A DNA stretch of 64,000 bases from Rutidosis leptorrhynchoides (GCF_046630445.1 NC_092340.1:361564001-361628000); one strand, 5' to 3'. Shown: positions 10,703-22,139, counted from the first letter of the stretch. Notes: a model not told the origin generated them from the sequence alone. Numbers and translations: made by a program.

Positions 10703-10715
10703 AACGGGTAGGTAC
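10703..10715 (+). promoter_or_regulatory. Polypurine-tract-like site of element X
   Basis: ACGGGTAGGTAC immediately precedes the LTR start TGTGATGACCC at 10716. This is where plus-strand DNA priming is expected. It is less purine-pure than usual. Confidence 0.5.
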
Positions 10716-10892
10716 TGTGATGACCCGGAAATTTCTGACCAAATTTAAACTTTATCTTTAAATGATTTAATGTTTTCGACACGATAAGCAAAGTCTGTAA
10801 TGTTGAGTCTCAAAGTTTTGGAACTATATTCATGTAATCAATTATTCTTTGACTGTTCTCGAAGATTCACGAACAATATATATATAACTTAA

Positions 10893-10898
<6 letters not shown>

Positions 10899-10980
<82 letters not shown>
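10899..10980. repeat. (TA)n microsatellite
   Basis: This is the LTR 2 counterpart of 4371-4460, slightly shorter. Confidence 0.95.
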
Positions 10981-10984
<4 letters not shown>

Positions 10985-11087
10985 TTCAAGTTATTTAGTA
11001 AACGATAGTAACATTCGATTATTGATTCGATTGATATTTAGATAAGTTAACTAAAACGTTTAAGATGAACCAGTAAAACACTAATTT

Positions 11088-11192
11088 GCTACAGTATTTT
11101 CGAATTGCTACAGTACCCGAAAAGCTACAGTGTTTTCGAAAATCACTATTTGCTACAGTAAAAAAACTTTGCTACAGTAACTTTGCTACAGT
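11088..11192 (+). repeat. Expanded GCTACAGTA iterons in LTR 2 of X
   Basis: There are six GCTACAGTA-type units, one with a G for the final A. The last two come from a short local expansion absent from LTR 1. Confidence 0.75.
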
Positions 11193-11577
11193 AAAACACT
11201 ATTTCGAAATGAAAATGTATATGTATATACTACGAGATGATGATTTATAGAAGTAAATGACCAAAACACTCGAAAGTTTAAGATACACTTTGAGTGATAT
11301 AGTTTATTGATAATTTAAGACTATATTTTAACAAAGGTACGAGTCACGAAACGTAAAGAGCCAGTATTCTCTGCGTACGAAAGGGCGTTCGAAAAACCGG
11401 AACCGGGACATAAGTCGAGTGACAACGTACGACTTATCGGAACAAAAATTACAAGTCAACTATGCACGTGAATTTAATATAATATATAATTAATTATATA
11501 AATTAAATATATTATATATATAATAAATTAATATGTCGACGAACTAGATTACAAATCAGATGTGAGCTGGAATCCTA

Positions 11578-11653
11578 GGCCATGCGATCGCATGGCCATA
11601 ACACACAGAAACCATGCGATCGCATGGAGTCTGAAATCTGGCCACACTATAAA
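11578..11653 (+). promoter_or_regulatory. Putative promoter of X LTR 2: twin palindromes and TATA box
   Basis: The 20-bp palindrome (11578-11597), the 16-bp repeat of its core (11612-11627) and TATAAA (11648-11653) are unchanged from LTR 1, including the 20-bp gap to the TATA box. Confidence 0.6.
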
Positions 11654-11705
11654 GCTCGAGCATTCTGGTCTCTATCTTACACCCACATATATCATACTCC
11701 GTATT

Positions 11706-11707
11706 TA

Positions 11708-11795
<88 letters not shown>
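11706..11795. repeat. (ATT)n microsatellite
   Basis: About 30 units, against about 18 in LTR 1 (5163-5218). Confidence 0.95.
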
Positions 11796-11797
<2 letters not shown>

Positions 11798-13157
11798 GAT
11801 TAATATTATTATTAATCTTATTATTATTAATATTATTAATTAGTATTATACATAAAATACTACGACGAGGTTATGAGCGTGTCACTTTCAAAATGGTTTT
11901 CAAGCGGGATAGAGCTAAGGAAATTATGGGTTATTGCCAAGGAGGTTATGGGTAATGTTCGGGGGTATATTTGTGAATCAAACCTAGTTTTATAATCTCT
12001 GTTGTAGCTACGTACTTTCCTACAATATTGAATCATAATATTGATACGTGAGCATTCATATCTTATCTTTTGTATATTAATTGTGTATCCATGTCTAGTG
12101 CTCGAGTATATATATTTATGCATGCTTGTATGCTAAATTTTATCGTTAAACAGTTTATGATGAATCACGAATTAAATACATATATTACTGGTAAAAGGTA
12201 TATGATATACATGTTTTTGGAAAGCTGGCGAAAAATCAATAACTTTTCATTTAGAAATCGCGTAATTTTGATGAACGAATCAAAAGATATGGTCAACTAA
12301 ATTATGATTGACGTTAATTGGAATTGCTTTTGAATCTGCAATTAATATTTAAAACAACTTGTTTGTAAGATTGATAAATTGGATTTTTGAATATTACCAA
12401 CCGAGTAAATGAATCCTTATATAAGGTACGTCTCGTTTTGTTGAACTAGTGTCAAAATTGACCTTTTGAAACGACTTTGGATAACTTTTGTTTGTTGATC
12501 TCGAGCATTAGGATTATGATACACTATGACCAGACCTAGCCTGTTAGACATTTATTGACCAACATATGTTCTCTAGGTTGAGATCTACGGTTATTTGGTA
12601 TTCTGAGTTTCAGTCACATTTCGGTGAACGATTTTATGTGCTGCTAAGGTGAGTTTCATTTGCTCCCTTTTTAATTACTTTTGCAATATATATTTTTGGG
12701 CTGAGAATACATACACTTTATTTTAAACACAATGGATACAAGTACATACTAAATTCTACACCGAGTTTGAACCGAAAATCCCTTAGCTTTGGTAACTAGT
12801 AACTACCGGTTATAAGAACTGGTGGGCGCGAGTAGTTATATATGGATCCATAGGGCTTGACATCCCCGTCTGTTCCAGGTATAGAAACCCTAGCCTGAAC
12901 TATAAAACAGACGTATGCTATTTGAGTTTAGTACACGTTGGTTTACGTGTATTGTACATGTTGGTTGCATGTATGTTAAAACAAGGGTACTTATTATATA
13001 TATGTTAAAGTTTAGTTACCAGGGTGCTCAATCTTGTCGAATATTTTGATAAATGTTTCTGGATGAAACAACTGAAATCTTGTGATCCACCTTTATATAC
13101 AGATTATGCGAAACACTAAAACTAAGAACTCACCAACCTTTGTGTTGACACTTGTTA

Positions 13158-13162
13158 GCATG
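13158..13162. other. Left target-site duplication of Athila E1 (GCATG)
   Basis: GCATG here and at 31362-31366 flanks the element exactly. The uninterrupted LTR 1 has a single GCATG at the matching place. Confidence 0.92.
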
Positions 13163-15148
13163 TGATGCTATGCGAGGTGTATATGAAATAGCTTATATTT
13201 TACAACGAAATACTATTAAATATGATACAATTTTACACAAGATATTTATTTATTTATAGAATGGATATACCTAAACCTTGCTACAACACTTATAGGCAGT
13301 ATACCTAATCGTAAAGTAGTGTAGTTTTTAGTAAGTCCGGTTCGTTCCACAGGGAAAATCTTTTAAACAAAGCTTAACGCTATATTAGTTTTAATTTATA
13401 AAAATACAAATATATATAAGTAATATTATTATTATAAAGGGGGGTTTTTACCGTTTAATAACCAGTTTGTCGATTTTAAAAACTTTTGTCGCAGTTAAAA
13501 CCTAATGTAAAATATTAAATAAATAAAAGACTTAATTTAAAGCGTAAAGTAAATAACGATAATGAAATTGCGATAAATAAAATTGCGATAAAATAAACTT
13601 GCGATAATTAAAAGTGCAATTAAATACAATAACAATAAATAAAAGTGCGATAATTAAAAGTGCAATTAAATATAAAATAAAGGAAATTAAATATGAAATA
13701 AAAGAATTATGCTTATTTAAACTTCCGTAATCATGATGTTTGACGTGTTGATTTTAGTTTTATGCCCATGGGTTAATTGTCCTTTGTCCTGGATTATTCA
13801 ATATGTTCATCTGGTTTTTGTCCATAACAGTCCATCAGTCATAAATATAAAGTGCGAGTGTCCTCGTCAAATTATCCTTATACCCGAAGTCAAATATTCC
13901 AACTAATTGGGGACTTAAACTGTAACAAGGTTTTAATACTTTGTTTAATAATTACACCAGGTTATCGACTGCGTGTAACCCAAGGTTTTAATACTTTGTT
14001 ATCAATTATGCCAAGTGTCCTTGTACATAATTTCACCCCTGTTTTATTAATTCCATAGACTATTAATCCATTCCCGTGTCCGGTTAAATGAACGATTATT
14101 TGTACATATAAATACCCCGCCCATCTTGTCCGATCGAGTGTATATGGTTATTTATAGGTACATCCAATTGTAAATCTTTATATTAAAATTAACAAACTAT
14201 CATTTAGTTAAACAAATATAAAGCCCATTAATAGCCCATAGTCTAATTTCCACGAGTGTCGTTCTTTTGTCCAAACCCCAATTATGGTACAAAGCCCAAT
14301 TACCCAATTTTAGTATTTTTAGCCCAACATCATTATTACTTCGTCTTAAATAAGCATAATAATAATAATTTAGCTACGAGACATTAATGTAAAAAGGTTG
14401 AACATAACTTACAATGATTAAAAATAGCGTAGCGTTACACGGACAGAATTTCGACTTACACCCTTACAACATTCGCTAACATACCCTTATTATTAGGATT
14501 TAAAATTAAAATTAAAATTAAAATTAAAATATAAATATAAATATATATACGTTTACATATAGATAGAGAGATTGATATATGATATTTAAAACGATCAAAA
14601 TGCGTTTCCTTTTATAGGCAGATTTGGTTTTGAGTGCTCCGCGAGTTGCGATGAATTTACCCTTCAAACTCCGTTAGTCGCGGAGTTTGAATTTCCAGCT
14701 CACTCCAATTTGGATCTTAGCTTTGCCGACGGATTTTAATAATATAAATATATAATTTATATAATTAATTATATATTATATTATATTTATATACATAATT
14801 AATTTGTAACTTTCGGTCCGTTGCGTCGAGCGTTGAGAGTTGACTCATGTCCCGGTTCCGGATTTTCGAACGTCCTTGCGTACAATTTAATATCTTGTAC
14901 TTTGCTTTTTGAATCTTGTACTCTTGTAATTTCGAGACGTTTCTTATCAATAATTGGAACCACTTTGATTGTATTTTGTACTTTTGAGCTTTTTGGTCAT
15001 TTGCGTCTTCAATTCATCGAATCTATCTTTTGTCTTCACCTTTTATTATTTAAACGAATATCACTTGTAAATAGAATAATTGCAACTAAAAGCTTGTCTT
15101 TCTTGAGGAATAATGCTATGAAATATATGTTCGTTTTTAGCATTATCA
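13163..15148 (-). repeat. 3' LTR of Athila E1 (1986 bp)
   Basis: On the plus strand it runs from TGATGCTATGCG to AGCATTATCA. It differs from the other LTR by about 2% substitutions (counted by eye over roughly 900 bp) plus indels. Palindromes lie at 14637-14689, with TATAAAA on the minus strand at 14616-14610. Confidence 0.92.
14610..14689 (-). promoter_or_regulatory. Palindrome pair and TATA box in E1 3' LTR
   Basis: On the minus strand a CTCCGCGACTAACGGAG-type palindrome (14689-14667) and a second degraded one (14650-14637) precede TATAAAAGG (14616 down). Each has lost some symmetry relative to E2. Confidence 0.55.
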
Positions 15149-15152
15149 AATA

Positions 15153-15163
15153 TTCCCACACTT
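15153..15163 (-). promoter_or_regulatory. Polypurine tract of E1
   Basis: The minus strand reads AAGTGTGGGAA, four bases from the 3' LTR border. The same word adjoins the E2 3' LTR. Confidence 0.65.
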
Positions 15164-15417
15164 GAGTGTTGCTTGTCCTCAAGCAATATAGTCTTGAAAT
15201 ACTAGAATCACTTCTTTATTCTTCACACTTTGTACATCAGTGATTTCTTTACGGCGGTATAAACAATGGTAGTAACGTTATGGTTTACAGTCCCACATGA
15301 CTATAAAAATTTAGATCCTTTAAGGAAATTGGATCTTTATGAAAACATTTGATCTTTTGAAAATTAAATCTAGCTTTTACCCTATATAAGTTTTCCGGAA
15401 TAACCCTTCACCGGTGT

Positions 15418-15768
15418 TTGCAAAATATTTTTGTGGGTTTGGTGTGTTTCAGATTTGAAAATTTTAGCTCAAAACTTGTGGTTTTGTGTCACCCACTTGC
15501 TAACCTTGTATTGGGAAAGCAACATGTCCAGTATACTTGCTCCGTATATTACCTTTCGATAAACTACCGTCCGGTTGTAAAGGAAAGCGTTGACCAAGCA
15601 ATTGTCAAGGCAATGCCCCCTGACATGCTTTTAATTATGGTCTATAACATGTCGGACGCAATTACTATCCTTCGTAGGAGCAATAGCAAAGCTCAACCTT
15701 ATAATTTTTTGGTCTGGCACAAGGTCCTGTCTTCGACCGTGCTATGCAACCACCGTTCTTACGGTTGA
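15418..15768 (+). CDS. Antisense ORF in E1 3' region, 116 codons, unknown
   Basis: This ORF runs opposite to the element and has a counterpart in the same place in E2 (52857-53201 minus, 114 codons). The two are alike over nearly their whole length (for example QHVQYTCSVYYLSINYRPVV). The homologous stretch in tandem copy B (about 16940-17290) is stopped by TAA near 17116. No domain was recognised. Antisense ORFs in the 3' region are known from some plant gypsy elements (for example Grande). Whether this one is translated is open; it could be chance openness in young copies. Confidence 0.35.
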   Translation: MQNIFVGLVCFRFENFSSKLVVLCHPLANLVLGKQHVQYTCSVYYLSINYRPVVKESVDQAIVKAMPPDMLLIMVYNMSDAITILRRSNSKAQPYNFLVWHKVLSSTVLCNHRSYG

Positions 15769-16110
15769 CACCCGAATTGGTTCAGGTGACCTAATGAATT
15801 CCAGGTGAATTCCTAGGATTTTACGTTCAATGGTAATGAACGCATTGAAAATAGGTTTTCAGAAAACAAATCGGTTTGTAATTTTGATCAAAATATTTTC
15901 TCGTTCAAGCTCGAGTTTAGATATCATCGAATTCCATGAGTTTGTAATTCTCAATCTTTATGGTCAATCTCAAGGATTGAGTAATATCAGGCTTAAAAGC
16001 TGATTTTTAATCTTTAAGGAGATTATCCTTTCTGGGGGTCTGATTCATTAGTCTTATCAAGCTAATTTGCACGGCGCCCTCCCCATTTTACGAGACAGAT
16101 CCTCTCATGG

Positions 16111-16317
16111 TTAGGATAAGTCTGACCACTTGGCGACTCTGTTTGATGCTGAGGTCCGTGGATATTCTGCTGATTTTAGTGATGACTTTTCTAGGTTTTT
16201 CGTCAACCTACAGCTGGTCTGGACGACAACTTCTTGACCTAAATCAAGAAGCGCGTTTCTTTTTCGGAAGACTTTACTTCCTTTTAATGATGGAATTGAT
16301 TCATCGTGTAGATCCAT
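16111..16317 (-). CDS. 68-codon sense ORF in E1 3' region, copy A
   Basis: It begins MDLHDESIPS and ends VAKWSDLS, and is basic overall. Intact versions exist at 17839-17633 in copy B and in E2 at 52301-52507, with only a few substitutions. No motif was recognised. It follows the env-position gene and precedes the polypurine tract. A plus-strand ORF of 77 codons overlaps it in both E1 copies, so one of the two is likely a shadow. Confidence 0.35.
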   Translation of the reverse strand: MDLHDESIPSLKGSKVFRKRNALLDLGQEVVVQTSCRLTKNLEKSSLKSAEYPRTSASNRVAKWSDLS

Positions 16318-16670
16318 CTTTCTTACAGAAAATCGGGTAAAACTTTTTAGAAATTGTCCAAAACAAAAGTATCTTCAGTTATTTGTACAAAAATATGTGA
16401 CATATGTTTAAAATAATTTGGTAAATTTTCCCACACTTGGCTTTTATTTTCCTTTTTATTGTCCTCTATTCCATTTTAAATGAATTTTAACATTTTGGTT
16501 TGTTTCTCAATTTATGTCCTTTCCAAGGTAAAGATAATTTCGGTATTAACACCTAATTTTCATCGTTCATAAATATGTAATAACATGATTTTGAATTCAT
16601 TTACTTGAAAATTTTTAAAATTTTCACAAAATTTGGCAAATAAACTAAGTGCAAACCCGGCAAACGCATC

Positions 16671-18180
16671 AATATTCCCACACTTGAGTGTTGCTTGTCC
16701 TCAAGCAATATAGTCTTGAAATACTAGAATCACTTCTTTATTCTTCACACTTTGTACATCAGTGATTTCTTTACGGCGGTATAAACAATGGTAGTAACGT
16801 TATGGTTTACAGTCCCACATGGCTATAAAAATTTAGATCCTTTAAGGAAATTGGATCTTTATGAAAATATTTGATCTTTTGAAAATTAAATCTAGCTTTT
16901 ACCCTAGATAAGTTTTCCGGAATAACCCTTCACCGGTGTTTGCAAAATATTTTTGTGGATTTGGTGGGTTTCAGATTTGAAAATTTTAGCTCAAAACTTG
17001 TGGTTTTGTGTCACCCACTTGCTAACCTTGTATTGGGAAAGCAACACGTCCAGTATACTTGCTCCGTATATTACCTTTCGGTAAACTACCGTCCGGTTGT
17101 AAAGGAAAGCGTTGAATAAGCAATTGTTAAGGCAATGTCCCCTGACATGCTTTTAATTATGGTCTATAACGTGTCGGATGCAATTACTATCCTTTGTAGG
17201 AGCAATAGTAAAGCTCACCCTTATAATTTTTCGGTCTGGCACAAGGTCCTGTTTTCGACCATGCTATGCAACCACCGTTCTTACGGTTGACACCCGAATT
17301 GGTTCAGGTGACCTAATGAATTCCAGGTGAATTCCTAGGATTTTACGTTCAATGGTAATGAACGCATTGAAAATAGGTTTTCAGAAAACAAATCGGTTTG
17401 TAATTTTGATCAAAATATTTTCTCGTTCAAGCTCGAGTTTAGATATCATCGAATTTCATGAGTTTGTAATTCTCAATCTTTAAGGTCAATCTCAAGGATT
17501 GAGTAATATCAGGCTTAAAAGCTGATTTTTAATCTTTAAGGAGATTATCCTTTCTGGGGGTCTGATTCATTAGTCTTATCAAGCTAATTTGCACGACGCC
17601 CTCCCCATTTTACGAGACAGATCCTCTCATGGTTAGGATAAATCTGACCACTTGGCGACCCTGTTTGATGCTGAGGTCCGTGGATTTCCTGCTGATTTTA
17701 GTGATGAATTTTCTAGGTTTTTCGTCAACCTGCAGCTGGTCTGGACGACAACTTCTTGACCTAAATCAAGAAGCGCGTTTCTTTTTCGGAAGACTTTACT
17801 TCCTTTTAATGATGGAATTGATTCATCGTGTAGATCCATCTTTCTTACAGAAAATCGGGTAAAACTTTTTAGAAATTGTCCAAAACAAAAGTATCTTCAG
17901 TTATTTGTACAAAAATATGTGACATATGTTTAAAATAATTTGGTAAATTTTCCCACACTTGGCTTTTATTTTCCTTTTTATTGTCATCTATTCCATTTTA
18001 AATGAATTTTAACATTTTGGTTTGTTTCTCAATTTATGTCCTTTCCAAGGTAACGATAATTTCGGTATTAACACCTAATTTTCATCGTTCATAAATATGT
18101 ATAAACATGATTTTGAATTCATTTATTTGAAAAATTTTAAAATTTTCACAAAATTTGGCAAATAAACTAAGTGCAAATCC
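16671..18180 (-). repeat. 3' region of E1, tandem copy B
   Basis: This is a direct repeat of 15149-16670, including an internal duplicate of the polypurine tract (around 16675-16685). Similarity stops near 18180, where the shared 3' region continues. The copies differ by scattered substitutions and short indels. Confidence 0.9.
17633..17839 (-). CDS. 68-codon sense ORF in E1 3' region, copy B
   Basis: This is the duplicate of 16111-16317. It differs mainly at ENSSLKSAGNP against EKSSLKSAEYP and is still open. The function is unknown. Confidence 0.33.
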   Translation of the reverse strand: MDLHDESIPSLKGSKVFRKRNALLDLGQEVVVQTSCRLTKNLENSSLKSAGNPRTSASNRVAKWSDLS

Positions 18181-18627
18181 GAGAGAATTTATAACCTTTC
18201 CCCACACTTGAGATCATGCAATGCCCTCATTTGCATGAAATCAAACTATAATTATAAATTCACGAGGGTGATAAGTGTAGAAAAGTGATTAAAAATACCC
18301 AGTTTGTAATTACAAAGCTCTTCGAATGATAGATGGCACGCCTCATCGTTCATTCCTTCTTGTTTTATCACACATGTTTTTCTTCAAAAACGGTTGCTTT
18401 TCTGGACTATTTGCTAATTTTTGAAAATGCGTTGTTTTACCCTGTTGTGCACATAAGATAAACTGCAAACATATATACATATTTTTGAAGTTTGGTATAT
18501 TAACCCACATTCAAAAATTATTAAAATCTAATAATAAAAGTTAGAAAATTATAAAAACTATTACAATATCAACATAAGTGTTAAATGTAGTAACATTACA
18601 AAAATAAAATAAATAAAACTAAATAAA
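18181..18627 (-). other. Non-coding stretch after the E1 env-position gene
   Basis: No ORF is supported. It contains another AAGTGTGGGGAAAG-like purine word (about 18198-18212, minus), matching 51810-51820 in E2. Confidence 0.6.
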
Positions 18628-19974
18628 CTAGGGTTGATACGGATACCAGTAGGGGTTCCATGCATAACCGTATGTGTTATAGAATGCTTCATCTGGGTTA
18701 TAAGTAGGATACGGTGGTTGGATCTCTATAGACCAGGGAGGAAATACGGGCTTTAGAGTAGGAATATAGTTTCTACCTACATGTTGGCAATGAGCTATGA
18801 TGTGGTTTTGATGAACTTGCCAATCTTTAAATGCTCGATGTCTAGCATTTTCATACTCTTGTGAAGCTATAAACCTTTGCATTTCTGTCATTTCATTTCC
18901 CCCTCCCACATTACCTGGCTGTTGATTTCTTTCAACCTGTGGATGTCTTCCATTATATTGTACTGCGGCGTTATTTCGCCTCTTCAAAACCTTAGCATCA
19001 TGATATACATTTAAACCAATTGTATCGTGGGGTTCTGGTTCTTCGATTAATAATCCCCCTGACTTATATCCATATCGAGATACTCAGCAATTAATGTAAT
19101 AAATATACCACCTCCTGTTATACTGTGCGATCTCATCCCCCTAACCATAGCCGATAAATAATAACCCACACAATAAGGTATACTTACAGCGCTTTGTGGG
19201 TCTCGAATACACATGTGGTAAAATAAATCTTGCTCATTTACCTTTTCCTTATTTTTACCTCGCTGTGTAATCGAGTTCGCTAGAAACCTGTGAATTACTC
19301 TTAACTCAGCTCTATCTATATCCAAATAAGAGTAATTTCCCCCTTTAAATCGGTGATGGCTAGTCATTTGACTCCATACACCATGCGTATCAAAATTTTC
19401 ATCAATCTTCCTACCATTTAATATCAACCCTTGACAATCGGCAGATGCTAGCTCCTCAGGCGTATATATACGTAAGGCCTGAGCCATGTCTAGTAGAGAC
19501 ATGTGGCGCATCGAACCTCCTAACAAAAATCTAATAAAAGTTCGATCGGTTAAAGTAGCTACCCGATCATTTATTTCTATACTACACAATAATTCTTCAC
19601 ACCATACTTTATATACAGGTCTACGCATGTTGAATAATCGTACCCAATCGTTAAAAGTAGAATTATCATACCTCTGTGTAAGTAATTCTCTAATCCGTTC
19701 ACCCAATCCTACGGCTTCTAACGGTTCCCATTCTATTACCCTAGGTACTTCAACAGCTTTAGAATGAAGAGTGTGCAAGCTCCTTTGGTATTTTGGATAA
19801 TCTATCCAAACGTCTGTCTAATCTCAAGTTCGGGTGCAAATCTTCCACGTGCATATCTGAAAATGTCATAACTAGATGAGGTATATCTTGTTTGTAATAG
19901 TTATCAACATCCTGTTGTTCCGCATTCTCAGGAGGAGCAATGCGAGCTTGGGATGAAGATTCACCCCTTTCAGT
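18628..19974 (-). pseudogene. Env-position gene of E1, main exon, two frameshifts
   Basis: This exon lies downstream of pol, where Athila elements carry an env-like or ORF1-family gene. Open segments are 19974-19759, 19778-19047 and 18987-18628. They are connected by two 1-nt changes: an extra base at about 19808-19810 and a shortened G-run at 19055-19059. No nonsense codon was seen. The middle part includes RPVYKVWCEELLCSIEINDR and MSLLDMAQALRIYTPEEL and is close to E2. The C-terminus is rich in Tyr, Pro and Trp. There is no convincing signal peptide or membrane helix, so a true envelope role is not supported. The first exon is at 20653-20612. Confidence 0.75.
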
Positions 19975-20611
19975 CTGCAAAACACATCAAACACAATTTT
20001 TGTTCATCCAAATATGCATTAGTGTCAGCAAAATCATCAATCAAAATAATTACAATGACATGTTCAATTTATATCGAACTTATGCTCATTTTCATATTTT
20101 TATCAAATCTACACTTTTTCAAATATGCATATACGAAAATGTTCGCCAAGTTCATAAGCATTCAACTCAAATAACATGTCAAAATAATCATTATTAGCAA
20201 TTAAACAAGTTTCAAATGGCATTATCTCTCAAAAATCAAGTTCATGAATTTTAGACTTGAAAAAGTCCACTTTAATTCTCAAAAATCATGTTTAGGCTTA
20301 AAGTTTGGATCATTTAACTACCTAAACATGTTACACTACTTAATTTAGCAATAATTCATGACAAAAATCGGCCATAACCTATTTATATCAAAAAGTCCCA
20401 AATTGCTCAAGAACACATACCCTAGATTACTCAAAATTTGAATTTTAAGGCTTCTAATCATGTTAAATAGCATCAATCTAGGTTATACAAGCATAATATA
20501 TAAGTAATTTAAGCATAATTACACTAAAAATCATCAAAATCGAATTGGGTATAAATTTGTTCAAGAACACTAAATATTCGGATTAAAGGGTGTTTTGATG
20601 TAGAAATTTAC
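19975..20611 (-). other. Predicted intron of the E1 env-position gene (637 nt)
   Basis: The donor is AAAACG/GTAAAT (exon end 20612) and the acceptor is TTTTGCAG/ACTGAA (exon start 19974). Both are kept in E2, and joining is in phase 0. The interior is AT-rich as plant introns are. No transcript evidence is available here. Confidence 0.6.
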
Positions 20612-20653
20612 CGTTTTCCTTGAGTAATTCCTTGATAGCATTCTTCTCAACAT
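20612..20653 (-). CDS. Predicted first exon of the E1 env-position gene (14 codons)
   Basis: It encodes MLRRMLSRNYSRKT, a short basic segment, then meets a GT donor. It is the same in E2 (49343-49384). The ATG is the first after a palindrome pair (20794-20843). An alternative is an unspliced, unused ATG. Confidence 0.55.
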
Positions 20654-21700
20654 GATTTTGTGAAAGATTTGATGAAAATGGTGAAACAATTCAGATTTGT
20701 GTGTGTTTTTGGGAGTGTTTTCGCAGTTTTTGTGGGTGTTGTTATGTTGGGGACTGGTCTGTTCCTGCGTTTATTTTTTTCTGTAATTTACAAACTCCGC
20801 GAGTTGCGGTATTTTCCTTTTACAAACTCCGCGACTCGCGGAGTCTTTTTTTTTTTTTTTTTATAAAAACCTTAACTTATAAAACAATTAATTAATTAAT
20901 TTTAAAATTTTGTTTCCCTTGTTATTTAGGACGAGGTTGTTTCGGAACGATGTCCTAGTCCGTCCCTCGACAAAATTTTAAAATTTGTCAATTTAAAGCG
21001 CGGTTTTAAAAGCAAAGATTTTTGGATTTTTTAATGTTTTTGGCATATTTTAATTCAATAAGATTAAAAATAATGATAATAAAAGTTCTCGTCCCGCCCT
21101 CGGGTAAAGCAATTTCGCTTCAACGACCTAGTCTTCAACTTACGACGAATTTTAAAAATCATATTTTTAACTTAGCAAAATAAAGTAAATTTTTTTGTTT
21201 TTAAATTCACACCAAACTTAAATTTAAAATGCATAAAATTAAAAATTCATATTTTTAAAAAAAAATTAAAATTCACACCAAACTTATATTATATTTTTGT
21301 TTTTATACATACAAACTTATATTAATTTTTCAAATATTTACAATTTTAAATAAGTTTACAATATTAAATTAATATTTATATTAATTTTAAAAAAACATGG
21401 TAAAAATAAAATTAAAAATCTTTTTGGTCTTTTATCCCACTTTAATCAATCAAATATTATCAAAAATATACGCCCCTCTTTTCGGTAAAGTAATTTAGGT
21501 TCCATGACCTAATTTAACTCATGACGAATTTTTGAAATATTTTGGGTTGATTGATTAAAGATATTTATACCTTAAGAATTTTTGTATGATATTAATAATT
21601 TCGGTCGCAAGACCTAATTTTATTGAATACCAATTTAATACTTTATAGCGAACAAATTAGCGTTTATTATCAATAGGTAATAAAAATAAAAACTGTACAG
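20654..21700 (-). other. Spacer between accessory ORF and env-position gene in E1
   Basis: This is non-coding and AT-rich. It holds a palindrome pair (20794-20809 and CTCCGCGACTCGCGGAG at 20827-20843) and several diverged repeats of a block with GACCTAGTC and GGTAAAGCAATTTCG-like words (about 20930-21640). Confidence 0.6.
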
Positions 21701-21706
21701 ACTTAC
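21701..21706 (-). promoter_or_regulatory. Strong splice-donor consensus after E1 accessory ORF
   Basis: The minus strand reads CAA/GTAAGT, 16 nt after the stop codon. The E2 site is CAG/GTAAGT. It could create a spliced message for the downstream gene. Confidence 0.45.
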
Positions 21707-21722
21707 TTGTGAGATAGTATTC

Positions 21723-22139
21723 TTAGTGATATGCTCTAGCCCACTCATAAGATAGTCGGACTAATTGATTTTCCATGTCTACATAGGCGTAACCTCGAGC
21801 ATTCAATATTTTTTCTTCTAAACATATGAACGGTCCGTCTCTGCATAAAGTAACAAATTCGGTGTTTGAATAGGTTTGATTATTTGAAGATTTACCTTCG
21901 TGTGACCATTTTCCGTATTTGTGACATTTTTCAAGGTGTCGTGCTCTTCTTTTCGCTGCGGATTTTGATTTTCCTTTACCAAATTGTAACTTATTATCTT
22001 CGCATCTGGATTCTTTTCTTACTCCGTCCAATTTTTCTCTGATTACTAATACCAGTTCACTCGGTAGTGTGTTATTATTACGTTTAGTGATCAAAGCATG
22101 TAGCATTAGACCATTGTTTAGTTCACAGGAAGTCTTCAT
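21723..22139 (-). CDS. Accessory ORF of E1 between pol and env position (138 codons)
   Basis: It is intact in both Athila copies (E2 at 47907-48323) with the same length. It starts MKTSCELN and has a basic middle and a Tyr/Trp-containing C-terminus (VRLSYEWARAYH). E2 has a zinc-knuckle-like CHKCGKWSHDGKC (about residues 72-84). In E1 the second Cys is Tyr and the last Cys is Ser, so that metal site is lost. No family was recognised; an RNA-binding accessory role is conceivable. A perfect splice donor follows. An open frame of this size in a decayed element could still be chance. Confidence 0.55.
   Translation of the reverse strand: MKTSCELNNGLMLHALITKRNNNTLPSELVLVIREKLDGVRKESRCEDNKLQFGKGKSKSAAKRRARHLEKCHKYGKWSHEGKSSNNQTYSNTEFVTLCRDGPFICLEEKILNARGYAYVDMENQLVRLSYEWARAYH

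Larger units (their letters stand above)
4189..10715 (+). mobile_element. Non-autonomous LTR retrotransposon X, first LTR and internal region
   Basis: This consists of a 5' LTR (4189-6996), an initiator-Met primer site (6999-7010), one small ORF (7380-7901), a long non-coding internal part with a captured host-gene fragment, and a purine-rich tract next to the second LTR at 10716. No protease, reverse transcriptase or integrase was found in any frame, so movement would need enzymes in trans. The possible 5-bp target duplication on the left is GCGTA (4184-4188); its partner was not found. The second LTR is followed by another primer site and internal copy, so this is a tandem, recombined locus. 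Confidence 0.85.
10716..13162 (+). repeat. LTR 2 of element X, first part, interrupted by Athila E1
   Basis: This is a near-identical copy of 4189-6640. It includes (TA)n at 10899-10980, six iterons at 11088-11192, palindromes at 11578-11627, TATAAA at 11648-11653 and (ATT)n at 11706-11795. It breaks off at GCATG (13158-13162) and resumes after the matching GCATG at 31362-31366. The two parts together give about 2804 bp, close to LTR 1. Confidence 0.92.
15149..16670 (-). repeat. 3' region of E1, tandem copy A
   Basis: This is the first of two direct copies with a period of 1522 bp (the second begins at 16671). It contains the polypurine tract next to the LTR (minus AAGTGTGGGAA, 15163-15153), an antisense ORF (15418-15768 plus) and a 68-codon sense ORF (16317-16111). 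E2 has this region once. Confidence 0.9.

Noticed and set aside
16107..16340. 77-codon plus-strand ORF overlapping the 68-codon sense ORF (also 17629-17862)
   Set aside because: It is opposite to and almost coextensive with the sense ORF and has no supported counterpart in E2, so it is treated as a shadow.
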